Shown one piece after another: positions 1 through 10,187 of a DNA stretch of 44,041 nt. The stretch is from assembly GCA_004352715.1 (NCBI GenBank), contig SCFE01000067.1:1030086-1074126 (forward strand), given 5' to 3'. Under the pieces are notes generated by a model. That model saw only the letters and a list, made by a program, of their open reading frames with translations. It did no database searches and was not told where the DNA came from. How positions within the stretch are numbered: position 1 is the first letter of the stretch; every line of letters begins with the position of its first letter. Source of the stretch: Hofstenia miamia (Eukaryota; Xenacoelomorpha; Acoela). The translations under genes were made by a program, and so were the position numbers.

Positions 1-1425
1 CTTTCTATTTCCTCTGCTAACTCTCTGTATTTGTCTATCTTCTCTTTCTTTTTGCTTTCTACATTTCTGTCTTTTGGTACTGCTATGTCTATCACTGTTC
101 CTAATCTTTTCTCTTTGTCTACCACTACTATGTCTGGCCTCCGTGCTTCTATCACTTTGCTCGTCTGTATTTTGAAGTCCCACAGTATCTTAACCTTTTC
201 TACATATTCCCTTAGCCCTAGTGCTTCTGCTTATACAGTTTCCTCCACACTTAGCAGCCCTTTCCCTCCCTTATGCCTTGCCATGTACAGCCTATCTACA
301 TCTCCATTTAGGTTGAATGCTCTCTCTACTGCTAGTATCTTCCTTGTCTCCCTGTATAATTCCCTCAGTTCATTCTTGTTCCACCTAACTATTCCTGCCG
401 AATATCTCAACACTGGTATCGCCCACGTATTAAATGCCTTTATGCTGTTCTGCCCATTCAATGCTGACTTCTGTAGTACCTTCCTTACTCTCCTCTTGTA
501 TTCTTTCCTTAGCCTCATCTTCATTTCCTCGTGATCGGTTCTTTCTCTATCACACCTAAGTACTCGTACCCCTCTTTGATTTCCTCAATCTTATCCCCAC
601 TGCTTGTCCTCAAACCCTCCCCATCCACACACTTGCCTGTAGTCATTGTCACTGCTTCACACTTTCCTAATCCAAACTCCAAACCTGAATCTCTGCTTGC
701 CTTCTCCAATGTCTCCACTTGCTTCTGCAACATCTTCCTTGAACTAGCATACATCTCCAGGTCGTCCATGTACCACAGGTGACTCACTACTCTATCATTC
801 TTCTCCAACTTATATCCTATACCTGTCTCCTTTAAATTTTCTGTGATGAGGATTAAGTGGTGCTAAGCTGTCTCCCTAGAATATGCCTCGCCTAAACCTC
901 TAGAAACTCAACCCATTTCCGTGAAACTCCATCGGCCTCTAACGTTCTCAATACCCACCTATGTGATATGCTGTCATCATCCTTCCTGTAGTCTATCCAT
1001 GCCATTGCTAAGTTTGTCTTCCTTCTACAATTCTCCACCACTGCTTGGTCTATCAACAACGGATCTTTGCACCCTCTCGTCTTTGTCCTACATCCCTTCT
1101 GCGCCTCTGGTAGCAACCTGTTATGTTCTAAGTAACATACCAGCCTACTTGAAATTACAGAAGTTAGCAATTTCCAAGTTGTTGGCAGACATTTTATTGG
1201 CCTGAAGTTGCTTGCCTCGCTACCTTTCTTTGGGTCCTTCTGTATCAGAAATGTCCTTCGCACTACCATCCACTCTGGGCACCCACTCACCACACACTCC
1301 TCCAATGCTACTGCTAGTCTCTCATGAACACTTGTGAACTTTTTCAGCCAATACCCATGTACCTCATCTCTGATAAAACACCATCTATTCGAACACATAC
1401 ATTGTATGTCACCAGACAAGTAATC
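1..1425 (-). pseudogene. R2-like non-LTR retrotransposon ORF (reverse transcriptase plus restriction-like endonuclease), decayed
   Basis: Read on the minus strand from 1425 to 1. The start of the RT domain is at 1419-892, with the blocks VHGYWLKKF, LIQKDPKKGSEASNFRPI and MAWIDYRKDDDSIS (motif A region). Next is RRGIF-stop-GDSLAPL near 856-895, where the Gln of the QGDS motif has become TAG at 876-878. About ten residues are then missing before the catalytic YMDD box at 761-772. The thumb/C-terminal region follows at 524-231 (LRYSAGIVRWNKNEL, LNGDVDRLYMARHKGGKGLL). After a stop near 230 and an apparent deletion, 190-1 reads ARRPDIVVVDKEKR then VIDIAVPKD then EKIDKYRELAEE, a PD-(D/E)XK restriction-like endonuclease. 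That enzyme type defines the R2/R4/NeSL group, which cuts its target and primes reverse transcription there. The copy cannot make a full protein. The window starts inside it. Confidence 0.85.
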
Positions 1426-1439
1426 CCGTTAGATCAAGA

Positions 1440-3075
1440 GCAGTTTCCCACGTTTGCCAATAGCTCAGAGCTTCTTCAGTAACAGTGAGTGGGGAACCTT
1501 TTCCAACGCCTTGGCAAATTCAGTGTAGATAGCAATGATTGACGGAGATTTGTTGTCAATTGAACTGTAATTTTTATGTAGAAAGTCGATAGGTTTGTGA
1601 TACAAGAACGTTTCTTGACAAAGCCATGTTGAGCAGACGACAAATGCTTATGAAAATCTTCGAATATACTGTCATAAAGCCACTTTTTGAACACTTTACT
1701 GACAACATTAGCAGCATAACAGGACGATAATTTTCCGCGGCGTGGGAATCCCCCTTCTTGAAGAGGAGTGAAAGGCAACCTTTTTTCCATTGCAGAGGAA
1801 AAGCCGCAAAACGTTTTATGTTGTCAAAAATGATATGAATAGATATGAACAGAAGTGAAGCAAGATTCTTAGAAATTCCTGGAGGTAACTTGTCTAATCA
1901 CGAATTTTCGCCTGGTCGAGATCATGGAGAATTCTAGTAATTTTGTATGTAGAGATATCGTAGTCCGCAGTATGAATAACATCGTCGGTAACATCGTTAG
2001 CAGAAATATCCAAATTGAAAACGCCGTATTTTTTACAGTGTGGAAATACTGGTTGAGTGTGTTTGCTTTTTCAAGAGGAGACTAGTAGTGACAGTTGCTG
2101 AATAAAATTGTGGACGGGAGGGTAGATGTCTTCCGCAACCTTTTAAAATACTTAAAAAGTTTGTGTTGATCTCTTGACTGAAATACCTCTTTTTGTATTC
2201 TTCCAGATCATTTATCATTGCATTCTCCACATCTGTCTCAAGACGGGAATCAACGCCGCCTTATTGTATGGGATAAAAAAGCGTTTTATTTCGTTTAATA
2301 AGGTTAGACGTTTTGGTAGAAACCCACTGTGGAAGCGACTGGCGAAATTTGGTGCACTTTGGAACAAACTTGTCACTAATGTCGAATAGCCATTCATACC
2401 ATTCATTAACTATGGTATTAACATTACTGTAGCACAACTTAAGGAATGGGTGCTGATAGATATAATCTGGCATTCCCTCATAGTCTGCTCGACAATAACT
2501 GAAATAGATATCATGCAATGTTTTAGGAATTTCCTGATCTGAATTGAAATTAAACGAAATGGGAATGTGGTCGGAAAACGGATATACCGATGATCCTTTT
2601 CCTTTAACGAATGCGTACGGGCTAACAACAATCGTACATCCCATGCATTGATGAATGTAACAAGCGATTTCTTGGCTTTCCTTTGCCAAAACGTCCCAAC
2701 CTGCGAATGTCGCAAAGGATCTTTTCACTGCCAAAATGTCGACACTCTCAGAAACAAATGTGTTTGCCAGCTCTAGGTTTTCTGATTTTGACGTAGATGT
2801 GTCTTCAGATACACCCTGAATGCGGATAGAATTTTCAACATTGATTGTAAACTTTGCATATTGAAATCATAAAGAAGCTGAGGCGGGAATAGCAGATTGG
2901 TTTTCAAATCTTCGTATTTCATTTTCTAAGTTTTCGGTTTTCTTAGATAAATCAGACCAAGAGTTCATTAGACTATCACAGCATTTTTTAAGGTTTCTTC
3001 ATCAGCAGTTAACCTACTAATTATTTCTAACTGATTTACTTTGTTCTCTTTCAAGTAGTTCCCTCTTGCCATCTT
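1440..3075 (-). pseudogene. Jockey/CR1-like LINE, internally deleted (ORF1 coiled coil, endonuclease end, RT start)
   Basis: Minus strand, 5' to 3'. An ATG at 3070-3072 begins MARGNYLKENKVNQLEII; a frameshift near 2975 leads into a coiled-coil-like stretch (SLMNSWSDLSKKTENLENE) typical of LINE ORF1. ORF1 then runs directly into the end of an apurinic-like endonuclease at 2734-2500, including SSVYPFSDHIPISFNF with the conserved SDH, so the start of ORF2 has been deleted. The linker to the RT follows at 2400-2261 (EWLFDISDKFVPKCTKFRQ). The start of the RT lies at 1790-1476 (VVSKVFKKWLYDS, LSSAQHGFVKKRSC) with frameshifts on both sides. No RT catalytic box survives. The copy stops near 1440, against the R2-like LINE, so one of the two probably truncates the other. 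Confidence 0.8.
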
Positions 3076-4229
3076 TTTCTGCGCAAATATTACAGAGTGG
3101 AATAAAATTATCGGCATATTTGAGAACAATTTAACACCCTCATCCGCAAAACCAGAACAAATAATGTTTTAATGATATGAAGTATGACAGAAAGCACAAT
3201 TAAAGCACAGATGATTTGTTGCATTGGTATTTTGATGCTGTTTGACCATAGAGAGTAATATGTGCAAACACGACTGCCTAGTGCAATTACTTACATTAAT
3301 GAACTTATATCATATCCAGGTGGTGTTGGGTTTTTGAGGAATACAGGGCAACTCTGCATTTATCAAGAAGAGTCCGGGAATATCTTTTAAAGCAAAACGT
3401 ATAAATTTTGCCTGATTATTAAAAATAATTTTTCCATTGATAATCAATATGCTCAAAAAGCTGATAAGAAACTTTTTTTCCAAAGTTTTAGCACTCTACA
3501 GAACTTACTTGACTTTATTAACCACCATTTATACTAGTAATATATTATTAAATTTTTTACATCATTACTGCATTTAGAATGGAATTTGTGTACGAACATT
3601 AGAAACAAACGACATTGTCTATCGAATTCTGTCACTCCTTACATATTATGATTCTTTTTGTAAGTAACATTCATTTTAGAAGTTATAGTATAATATTACG
3701 AGTTCTATTTCATGGACATCTGTGATCGGCTAGCTTATTATCTAAATAATATGCAATGAAAATATTTAACAACTAAATTGCATCATCATTTTATTTTCGT
3801 AAATTACATCATAGAAACCACAATGAACATATTATTAGTTAGATAGCTTGAATTTTGCGCTTAGTATGCTAGTGAACATTAGTTTGTTATGCTTCAAAGC
3901 AGTTCAAATATTCTTAACAGTATTATAAATTACTTATGTAATCTATGAAACTATTCATATCTAAGTGGTTTGTAGGCCATGAAAATGTTCAAATACAAAT
4001 ACCCTATCTTCAAAATGTGATTGCCACTACACTATAGTGTTAGGCAAAATATTAAAACCTTGCATCAGATATATGGCTATAGCCACTACTGAATTATAGA
4101 ATTGTCTCTGATTTTCATTTAATAGATATTTTGTTGCAATATCCACACTATTTAATATGAATATTGATAAATCATTTGTATTTTCTTGTGAAGGGCAAAA
4201 TATTTTGTGTAATGGGAGATACTCACTAA
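3076..4229. other. AT-rich DNA, no gene recognised
   Basis: No reading frame of credible coding character and no clear repeat boundary is seen between the ORF1 remnant and the Harbinger-like element. Confidence 0.5.
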
Positions 4230-4238
4230 TTAAGGCCA

Positions 4239-4376
4239 TGCTACACTGGCGATTTTTGTCCAAACTTTTGTCAGGATTTTTATATGCTATACTGCGGATT
4301 TTTGTTTAAACTTTTGTCAGGATTTTTGTGTGCTACACTGCGGATTTTTGTTTAAACTTTTGCCTAGATTTTCATT
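4239..4376 (+). repeat. 46-bp subterminal tandem repeats, left end (3 copies)
   Basis: Three copies of a unit of about 46 bp that begins TGCTACACTGCGGATTTTTG and continues with AAACTTTTGTCAGGATTTTT. The first copy forms the left terminus of the Harbinger-like element. Confidence 0.8.
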
Positions 4377-4669
4377 CATAGGATTAAATATTTCGAATTT
4401 CACAACAACCAATACAGTAAAGTTCAAGACAATTTTACTTTTTATTTACAAATGCATGAATTTTTATGAGATATTAATATTAGTTAATATACAAAACCAA
4501 CATAATTATTTATATTTATACAAAGCTGTAGCTTCTTGCAAAATAATAATTGCATGTTGCAATATTAGCACGCTGAAAACATTAGGAAGGTTTATTGCAC
4601 TCAAATTTATGCAATCAATCTAATCCAATTACATAGAGCGCGCGCATTATTTGGCTTATTAATTGAGTA

Positions 4670-4900
4670 ATGGCAACTTCATCAGGCAACGCATTATGTC
4701 ACGAAGACATTGTTAGTCTTATTGAAATCATGGAAAGTTACCCTTCGATTTGGGATAGTTCAAGTGATTTGTATCATGTGCACTTTTTTTCTTTTTTCTG
4801 TACCAAAATTGTAATCGGAAAAGTAAATGAGTGCCAATGGCTGCAGCTTATTAATTTTTGGCGCAAGCAACAACAGCAAAAGGTCTTTATCTGTTGGTAA
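4670..4900 (+). pseudogene. MADF/Myb-like DNA-binding domain fragment (Harbinger-associated)
   Basis: The start of this 76-aa frame reads MATSSGNALCHEDIV then SLIEIMESYPSIWDSSSDLY. This is the pattern of a MADF domain start: an acidic helix, then L-I-E-x-V/M-x-x-x-P-x-x-W, then a short Y-containing turn. After residue 36 the similarity ends abruptly in HVHFFSFFCT, so the remaining helices are lost, either through deletion or because a spliced exon ends there. In PIF/Harbinger elements the companion Myb/MADF-type protein binds subterminal DNA and helps the transposase. The neighbouring 46-bp subterminal repeats could be its former binding sites; that is inference. It could also be a captured host MADF exon. 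Confidence 0.5.
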
Positions 4901-5186
4901 TAAATAAGATTTTGAAATTGTAATTATTTGTTTGTTTAACACATGGATTTCAACTATTTATTGTTACAATAATTGACTATTTCTATTGAATTAAACCCCA
5001 ATGTTTTTATTTTGCTTTATTTTGCTAGCGTAAAGGTTTAGTTCAAAATCGCTACCAGTTCATGGGTTATTTCTATTAAACTAATAACATTATTTAATTG
5101 ACGTCTACTTAATCTCAAGTAGTTTGGAAAAATCCGAGAAAACAAACCGCTGACAAAATTATTTCGAAAATATGTTTGAAGTGGTA

Positions 5187-5445
5187 TGCTACACTGCGGA
5201 TTTTTGTTTAAACTTTTGTCAGGATTTTTATATGCTATACTGCGGATTTTTGTCCAAACTTTTGTCAGGATTTTTATGTGCTACACTGCAGATTATTGTC
5301 CAAACTTTTGTCAGGATTTCTATGTGCTACGCTGCGGATTTTTATTTAAACTTTTGTCAGAATTTTTGTGTGCTACGCTGCGGATTTTTATTTAAACTTT
5401 TGTCCGAATTTTTGTGTGCTACACTGAGGATTTTTGTTTAAACAA
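5187..5445 (+). repeat. 46-bp subterminal tandem repeats, right end (about 5.5 copies, same orientation as left)
   Basis: Five to six copies of the same 46-bp unit, in the same orientation as at the left end. They are followed by one inverted copy at 5441-5490 that forms the real right terminus. The junction makes a near-perfect hairpin (5417-5486) with GTGCTACACTGA on one side and TCAGTGTAGCAC on the other. In-frame translation gives the repeated string LRCGFLFKLLS, which is a by-product of the repeat and not a gene. Confidence 0.8.
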
Positions 5446-5495
5446 AAATCTGGACAAAAGTTTGGACAAAAATCGTCAGTGTAGCACCCCCTTTA

Positions 5496-7335
5496 TTCTT
5501 TTGATTTTGGTACAACAATAAACGGCCTGCTACTTACATTTAATTTGCATTATTTCAGTTAATAATAATTAGCTATTAAGTATGTATCATCAAAATTCTC
5601 TAAGTAAAACAGAACGAGGTTAAGTTATGGAAAACTATAATGGATGGTATTCTCCGCCAAAAATGACAAGCCAGAACTTTGTGAATAACTTTCTTCATAA
5701 AACTGAACGATTTGGTTTAAGGAACATCCCAAAAGGGTCAGGAATACTAACTTCTCGTGTCAATCGAGCAATTCTAAAGGTTTCACTCCAATAATCAGTG
5801 GAAAATTTTCATAGTTTGTTTCGTATCGGATGTTCATGAATGCCTATTCGAATGGAATTAAGTTGAGAGCTCACAAACTCGCACAAAGATGCACACTCGA
5901 GGGATATGCGTTGTTTATAGTTTAGAGAAACGACAGCACAATTTAAGGACCATGAAATTTGATTGACTCAAGTTAGTTATGGACCTTTCGATGGCCCTAT
6001 CTTTGTCACAATGAAGAGGCATAGGGGATCCAGTGCCTATTGGAGATAAGGAAGATACGATTTTGTTCAGGATTTTTTTGTCACCAACCATTTTTATATC
6101 AGTTGCCGTTTATTAGTACAATGCCAATTAGAATTTTTTTTAATACAACACCCATGATTATTTGTGCTAAAAATCAGTAGTAATTTTGCATGACAGTGTA
6201 ACTTTGTATTACTATGACGGTGTCATAGACCATTATTTTTTCGAATAGTTTGTTCTTCCATAAGTTTAGCTTCTAGAAAGCAAAGATGTTATAAACTAAA
6301 AAAATGCTGAAAGTGTAAAATTAATATGTCCAAAACTATAATTAATTTTCACTTATTTATTGTATATTTTTGCGAAATTCGATTTTAGGTAATCACAATT
6401 ACAGCCAATTCTTTGGAACAGAAGTGCTCATTTAAAATCATTCAACTATCATTTTAAATTTTCGATTTTGAGGAGCAACAAATTTTTTTTTGTAATTTTT
6501 GATGTTTTAAGGAAATTGATTTGTGGAATGAAGTTGAATTTACACATAGCTTTAAGTACAATCGTTAACACTCACCTCCATCTACAATAAAATGCTGATT
6601 TGATAAAATTTGCCATTAGATTAAAAAATGATATATCGGGTGACGTTAAATCTATGTGTAAAGTAGAAAGGGGGATATCTTTGTAAAATCGGAAGAATAT
6701 GTTTGATTGTCGAGTAAATTTCTTCCCCAAAAGCGGAACGAACATCCTGTAATGGCATACGTTAACGCGTGCTATATGAAGGTCCCTGTACCCCTGAAAT
6801 TCGTAAAGTTTGCGGTATTCGAATTCGGGTATCTTCCTCTTCCCCTATTGAAGTGCGTGCCTCCGATTCCACGATCTAGAAGATCGAGTGAACCGGCATT
6901 ATTGATACTAACTTTTCATCGGCTGAGTCTCAATCTCAATTGCAACATAATGCACTATTTTCATAAAATTTTGCTTTATATATTCCTAAGTTGGAAATAT
7001 TTTCTGTTAAATACATTATCATACACAGCATGCATGAAAACTAATAATTTGAAGAATTGGGAAAATGAGCATTTTCGATTTCAATCTAGGGTATGTGATG
7101 ATCGGTTACCACCGAAGGTTTTAATGACATATTCAATGCCAATGCAAGCTTTCACAATGGAGCTCATACCCTTAATTAGCTCAAATCTATTTGTGTTATT
7201 TTTATATGGAAATAGGTTTTCGCATATGCTAATTGTAACTAATTCGAATTCTTGTAAAACCTCTTTTTTCAAACATTGCTTACTCCACACTTAAGATTAG
7301 ACAATTTTGTTTACAACAATAACTATTCATTTTAG
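5496..7335. other. Mostly noncoding; possible upstream exons of the membrane-protein gene
   Basis: AT-rich sequence with two stretches that stand out. One is the short open frame at 5627-5794, listed separately. The other is a GC-richer block at about 6705-6900, open in one plus-strand frame (blocks HPVMAYVNACYMKVPVP and YLPLPLLKCVPPIPRSRRS). I do not recognise the second block, and its splice phases do not join it to the exon at 7336. Confidence 0.3.
5627..5794 (+). CDS. Small open frame of 55 codons, unknown, possibly an exon
   Basis: Begins MENYNGWYSPPKMTSQNF and ends TSRVNRAILKVSLQ before TAA. Its base composition is less AT-rich than its surroundings. The ATG context (GTTATGG) is acceptable, and a possible weak donor (AAAG/GTTTCA) lies at about 5784. 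It lies on the same strand as the membrane-protein exons 1.5 kb downstream and could be an early exon of that gene. No family is recognised and no signal peptide is obvious. Confidence 0.22.
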   Translation: MENYNGWYSPPKMTSQNFVNNFLHKTERFGLRNIPKGSGILTSRVNRAILKVSLQ

Positions 7336-8041
7336 CTGCCGTGGATATACTTAAGAGGAACATCGTCGTGGGTGTAGTCCTTATCACTTCCCTTTTTTTC
7401 GTTCCCATTTGTCTACTAGTCCACTTCTGTATCGATCGAAAGATAATCAATAAAAATCGAAAAACGGTTGAAAGAATTAGAAATCACATCATTGTAAGCT
7501 GCTTACATATGACAAAGTTTTCATTGCTTTTAGCAATGGAAACGGTTTTTATTATTTTAAAGAGCTTAAAATTCCACTTACATAAATTTTCAAAAACGAT
7601 GTAATTTCTCTTTCCAGCAGCTAAGTTTACATTAGACGTTTTTCACAAAGGGTTCTGTTTAATATGCTCAATATCATAGAAATACCACAATAGTATATAT
7701 AAGTATGTAAATATAAAACTGATGTTCTATCCAAATTCTACAGGTCCTACTATTTGCTCTTACATTTGTTCCCAAATATTTTACATTTTATTTGTTCTAA
7801 TACATGTAGTAGCATTAAAACCAAAATATGGCTTTCTCATGCAGTTGTATTTGAATTATCTGTTTAGGAACGCTTTAGGAGCCCAGCTGAGCGTCAACTC
7901 AAAGGCTTGCCTATCAAAGGTATGGATCGAGTCCGAGACTTGAACACTGTTCCTAAAAGTCCCGATATAGTTGACGATGAAGATCATCCTCCATTTTTCA
8001 ATTTAGCGAGTGCTCCACAGAAGATGGATTCCAAATGCTAA
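7336..8041 (+). CDS. Last two exons of a single-pass membrane protein, partial gene
   Basis: Exon at 7336-7493: acceptor ATTCATTTTAG just before it, donor ATT/GTAAGC after it. It encodes AVDILKRNIVVGVVLI and TSLFFVPICLLVHFCI, about 24 hydrophobic residues, then a basic stop-transfer stretch DRKIINKNRKTVERIRNHII. Exon at 7868-8041: acceptor CTGTTTAG, 57 codons then TAA. It encodes a polar tail (ERFRSPAERQLKGLPIKG, DIVDDEDHPPFFNLASAP, ending KMDSKC). The first exon ends at a complete codon and the second starts on one, so splicing keeps the frame. This fits a type I membrane protein with a cytoplasmic tail of about 75 residues. The exon at 7336 starts in phase with one base missing from its first codon, so upstream exons exist but were not identified. 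Protein family not recognised. Confidence 0.55.
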
Positions 8042-8222
8042 TCAGGAAATATCAAATTCAGCCGACAGTTGTGCCTTCGCTTTTCTTCAAGATTATTTAT
8101 TTCACAGAAGACATAGTTAAAACCGTTGTACTAACCCATGCTGCTCGCAGTGTTTATTCAATATCTGTGCTACATTTTCTAATGTCTCTTACTGCAATTG
8201 GATTAAGACATTTTTTAATTTG

Positions 8223-8278
8223 AATAAAAAATAGCCTTCTGATCTTTTTTAAATCATAGCATAGAGAATTTCAATAAA
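8223..8278 (+). promoter_or_regulatory. Poly(A) signals of the membrane-protein gene
   Basis: AATAAA at 8223-8228 and again at 8273-8278, about 180 and 230 bases after the stop codon at 8041. This is a plausible end for the 3' untranslated region. Confidence 0.4.
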
Positions 8279-8279
8279 A

Positions 8280-9070
8280 TTTACGAAATTTGAAAATATT
8301 TGAATTTTTATGATCGTGCATTTTGTATAGCTTTTTTTCGGAAAAAATCCGTACGTCTCACCAACTCAAATTGCTTAAAATTCCTGTATGGGACTGTTTT
8401 AGATGTCCATTTTATTCAGAAGAACTAATTGAAAACCAAAATGGTTTGAAACCAGTGTTAATTTTTTATTTTCTTAAAAGTTCTAGAGCTGTAGCGTTTT
8501 TAATGCAATTATCAATTTCATAATTATTTCATAAAAGAATGATGCAGCATGGTGTTAACTCACAGAATAATTTATAGTAAAAATGCTTTGAATTTATAAA
8601 CCAATAGCTCCATTGAATAGAATTTAGATTTTTGTAAAACAAATTAATATAATATTAATAATATAAGACTCTTTATTCAGATATATTTTTAAAATTAAGC
8701 AACTGAATGTTTACCTCAACCCTATTTATAATTNNNNNNNNNNNNNNNNNNNNNNNNNNNNNNNNNNNNNNNNNNNNNNNNNNNNNNNNNNNNNNNNNNN
8801 NNNNNNNNNNNNNNNNNNNNNNNNNNNNNNNNNNNNNNNNNNNNNNNNNNNNNNNNNNNNNNNNNNNNNNNNNNNNNNNNNNNNNNNNNNNNNNNNNNNN
8901 NNNNNNNNNNNNNNNNNNNNNNNNNNNNNNNNNNNNNNNNNNNNNNNNNNNNNNNNNNNNNNNNNNNNNNNNNNNNNNNNNNNNNNNNNNNNNNNNNNNN
9001 NNNNNNNNNNNNNNNNNNNNNNNNNNNNATATTTCTGGAAAATCATGGCTAGGATACAAATTTTATAACA
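8280..9070. other. AT-rich spacer with a 295-N scaffold gap (8734-9028)
   Basis: No gene seen. The gap is 295 bases, not a default number, so its size was probably estimated from paired reads. Its flanks show no shared terminal words. Confidence 0.5.
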
Positions 9071-9139
9071 ATGACTAAATAATAATAAAATAATAATATT
9101 TTAAAACGGATAAAAATATCAATTTAAGTTATAGAAATA

Positions 9140-10187
9140 CTAGATTTTCATTCCACGAAGGAGCCGATATGGAAATAGAGAAAGTTCTCGTTCAGATTTG
9201 GTTTTTATTACTCCAGGGAGCCTCCCACGCAGTCGACTATCTCCATAATGTGAGCGTTGAGGCAGAATATCTTGCAGTACATGATTCTCAGAAGTCAGTA
9301 TCTGCTGAAGAAGCCTATTATCAACTTTGGTTATGATTTTTTCAATAGGGGTATAATTTGATATAATTTTAAGGCATAAAGCTTTTTTCTGAACTTTATC
9401 TAAGAGCAGCATAAGAGATTTTGAGGAACCTCCCCAAACTGAACAACAACGTTAGCGAGGGCATAACTAATGCATAGTAGTGTTTGTAGTTCATATTGGC
9501 TAAATCCAAGATGTTTCAATTTCAGCAATAAATACAACTTACTAGTAGCTTTTTTAGCCATGCTCCTGATGTGATGAGAAAATGAAAGTGCCTTGTCAAA
9601 GTACACACCAAGCAATTTCACTACAGATTGTTGTGTGACAGAGCTTTGACCAAAGTTAATGAGAAGTTCATTCGTCTTGCTATCATTAAAATGAAGGTTC
9701 TTGGATAAAAAATGAGCCTCGAGAGAATTGATTACAAAATTGCTTTTGTCTCCAACATCGTACAAACCAGGTACAATAAGAGTATTATTATCAGCAAAAG
9801 CTGATAATGAGAAGTTCGAAGTGTCTTCTATTTGATAGGTGCTATCGACAGCACAGTTAAAAAAACAGAACCACTGATGGTTCCTTGAGGAACTCCAAGT
9901 TCAATGTAACGAACTGCAGAATGTTGGACATTTATAGCGGTGAAGTGGCTTCTTCTGGTGAGGAAACTGGTATACCACTTCATAATATGAGGATTCAATC
10001 TAGATAGACCTCAATAATTGCTGTGTGGCTAACTGTGTCGAATGCTTTAGACATGTCCAGCGTAATTACTCGACAATAGTCATGGCTACTCCTGAATTTG
10101 TAAATCTGATGCAGAATCTTTATTAGTGCGCATGCTGTTGAACTTTGTTTACGAAAATCAAACTGCAAAAGACTTAATGATCTGTGA
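9140..10187 (-). pseudogene. LINE ORF2: RT catalytic region to C-terminus
   Basis: Downstream of the gap the frame reads LLQFDFRKQSSTACALIK, then the motif A box LDMSKAFD at 10,037-10,060. A stop follows at about 10,003. Further on, ELGVPQGTISG (motif B) lies near 9,890, and FADN at 9,787-9,801 replaces the catalytic F/Y-x-D-D of motif C (second Asp codon GAT changed to AAT). The C-terminal part includes VVKLLGVYFDKALSFSHHI at about 9,630-9,570 and continues to the stop at 9,140 (RGRLPGVIKTKSERELSLF). Loss of the second motif C aspartate plus several stops means no RT activity from this copy. Confidence 0.8.

Larger units (their letters stand above)
4233..5492. mobile_element. PIF/Harbinger-like non-autonomous element, TTA target duplication
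   Basis: The outer ends are inverted copies of each other. Left reads AGGCCATGCTACACTGGCGA; right, reversed, reads AGGGGGTGCTACACTGACGA, and the match continues into GATTTTTGTCCAAACTTTTGTC. Both ends are followed by the trinucleotide TTA (4230-4232 and 5493-5495). A 3-bp TWA duplication and GG-rich termini are hallmarks of PIF/Harbinger elements. The MADF-domain fragment inside fits, because these elements carry a Myb/MADF-type DNA-binding gene beside the DDE transposase. No transposase is present in its 1260 bp, so this copy depended on a relative. The ends are built from tandem subrepeats, listed separately. The class is inferred from ends and content, not from a transposase. Confidence 0.6.

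Noticed and set aside
31-534. 167-codon plus-strand open frame
   Set aside because: It is the opposite strand of the R2-like LINE thumb/C-terminal region, which has clear family content on the minus strand; the plus-strand protein is low-complexity Ser/Leu/Phe.
5172-5441. Open frames encoding repeated LRCGFLFKLLS
   Set aside because: A translation of the 46-bp tandem repeat in several frames; no start context and no independent coding signal.
5187-5445. CRISPR-like direct repeats
   Set aside because: The units are contiguous with no unique spacers, and the setting is a eukaryotic transposon end.
6707-7294. 195-codon open frame as one protein
   Set aside because: The first third is GC-richer and may be something, but the rest is AT-rich with no coding character; it depends on a non-ATG start.
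8673-9078. Open frames running through runs of N
   Set aside because: They exist only because N is read as an open codon; the same applies to frames over the gaps at 10.2-11.0, 12.0-13.0, 14.5-15.5 and 28.6-29.6 kb.
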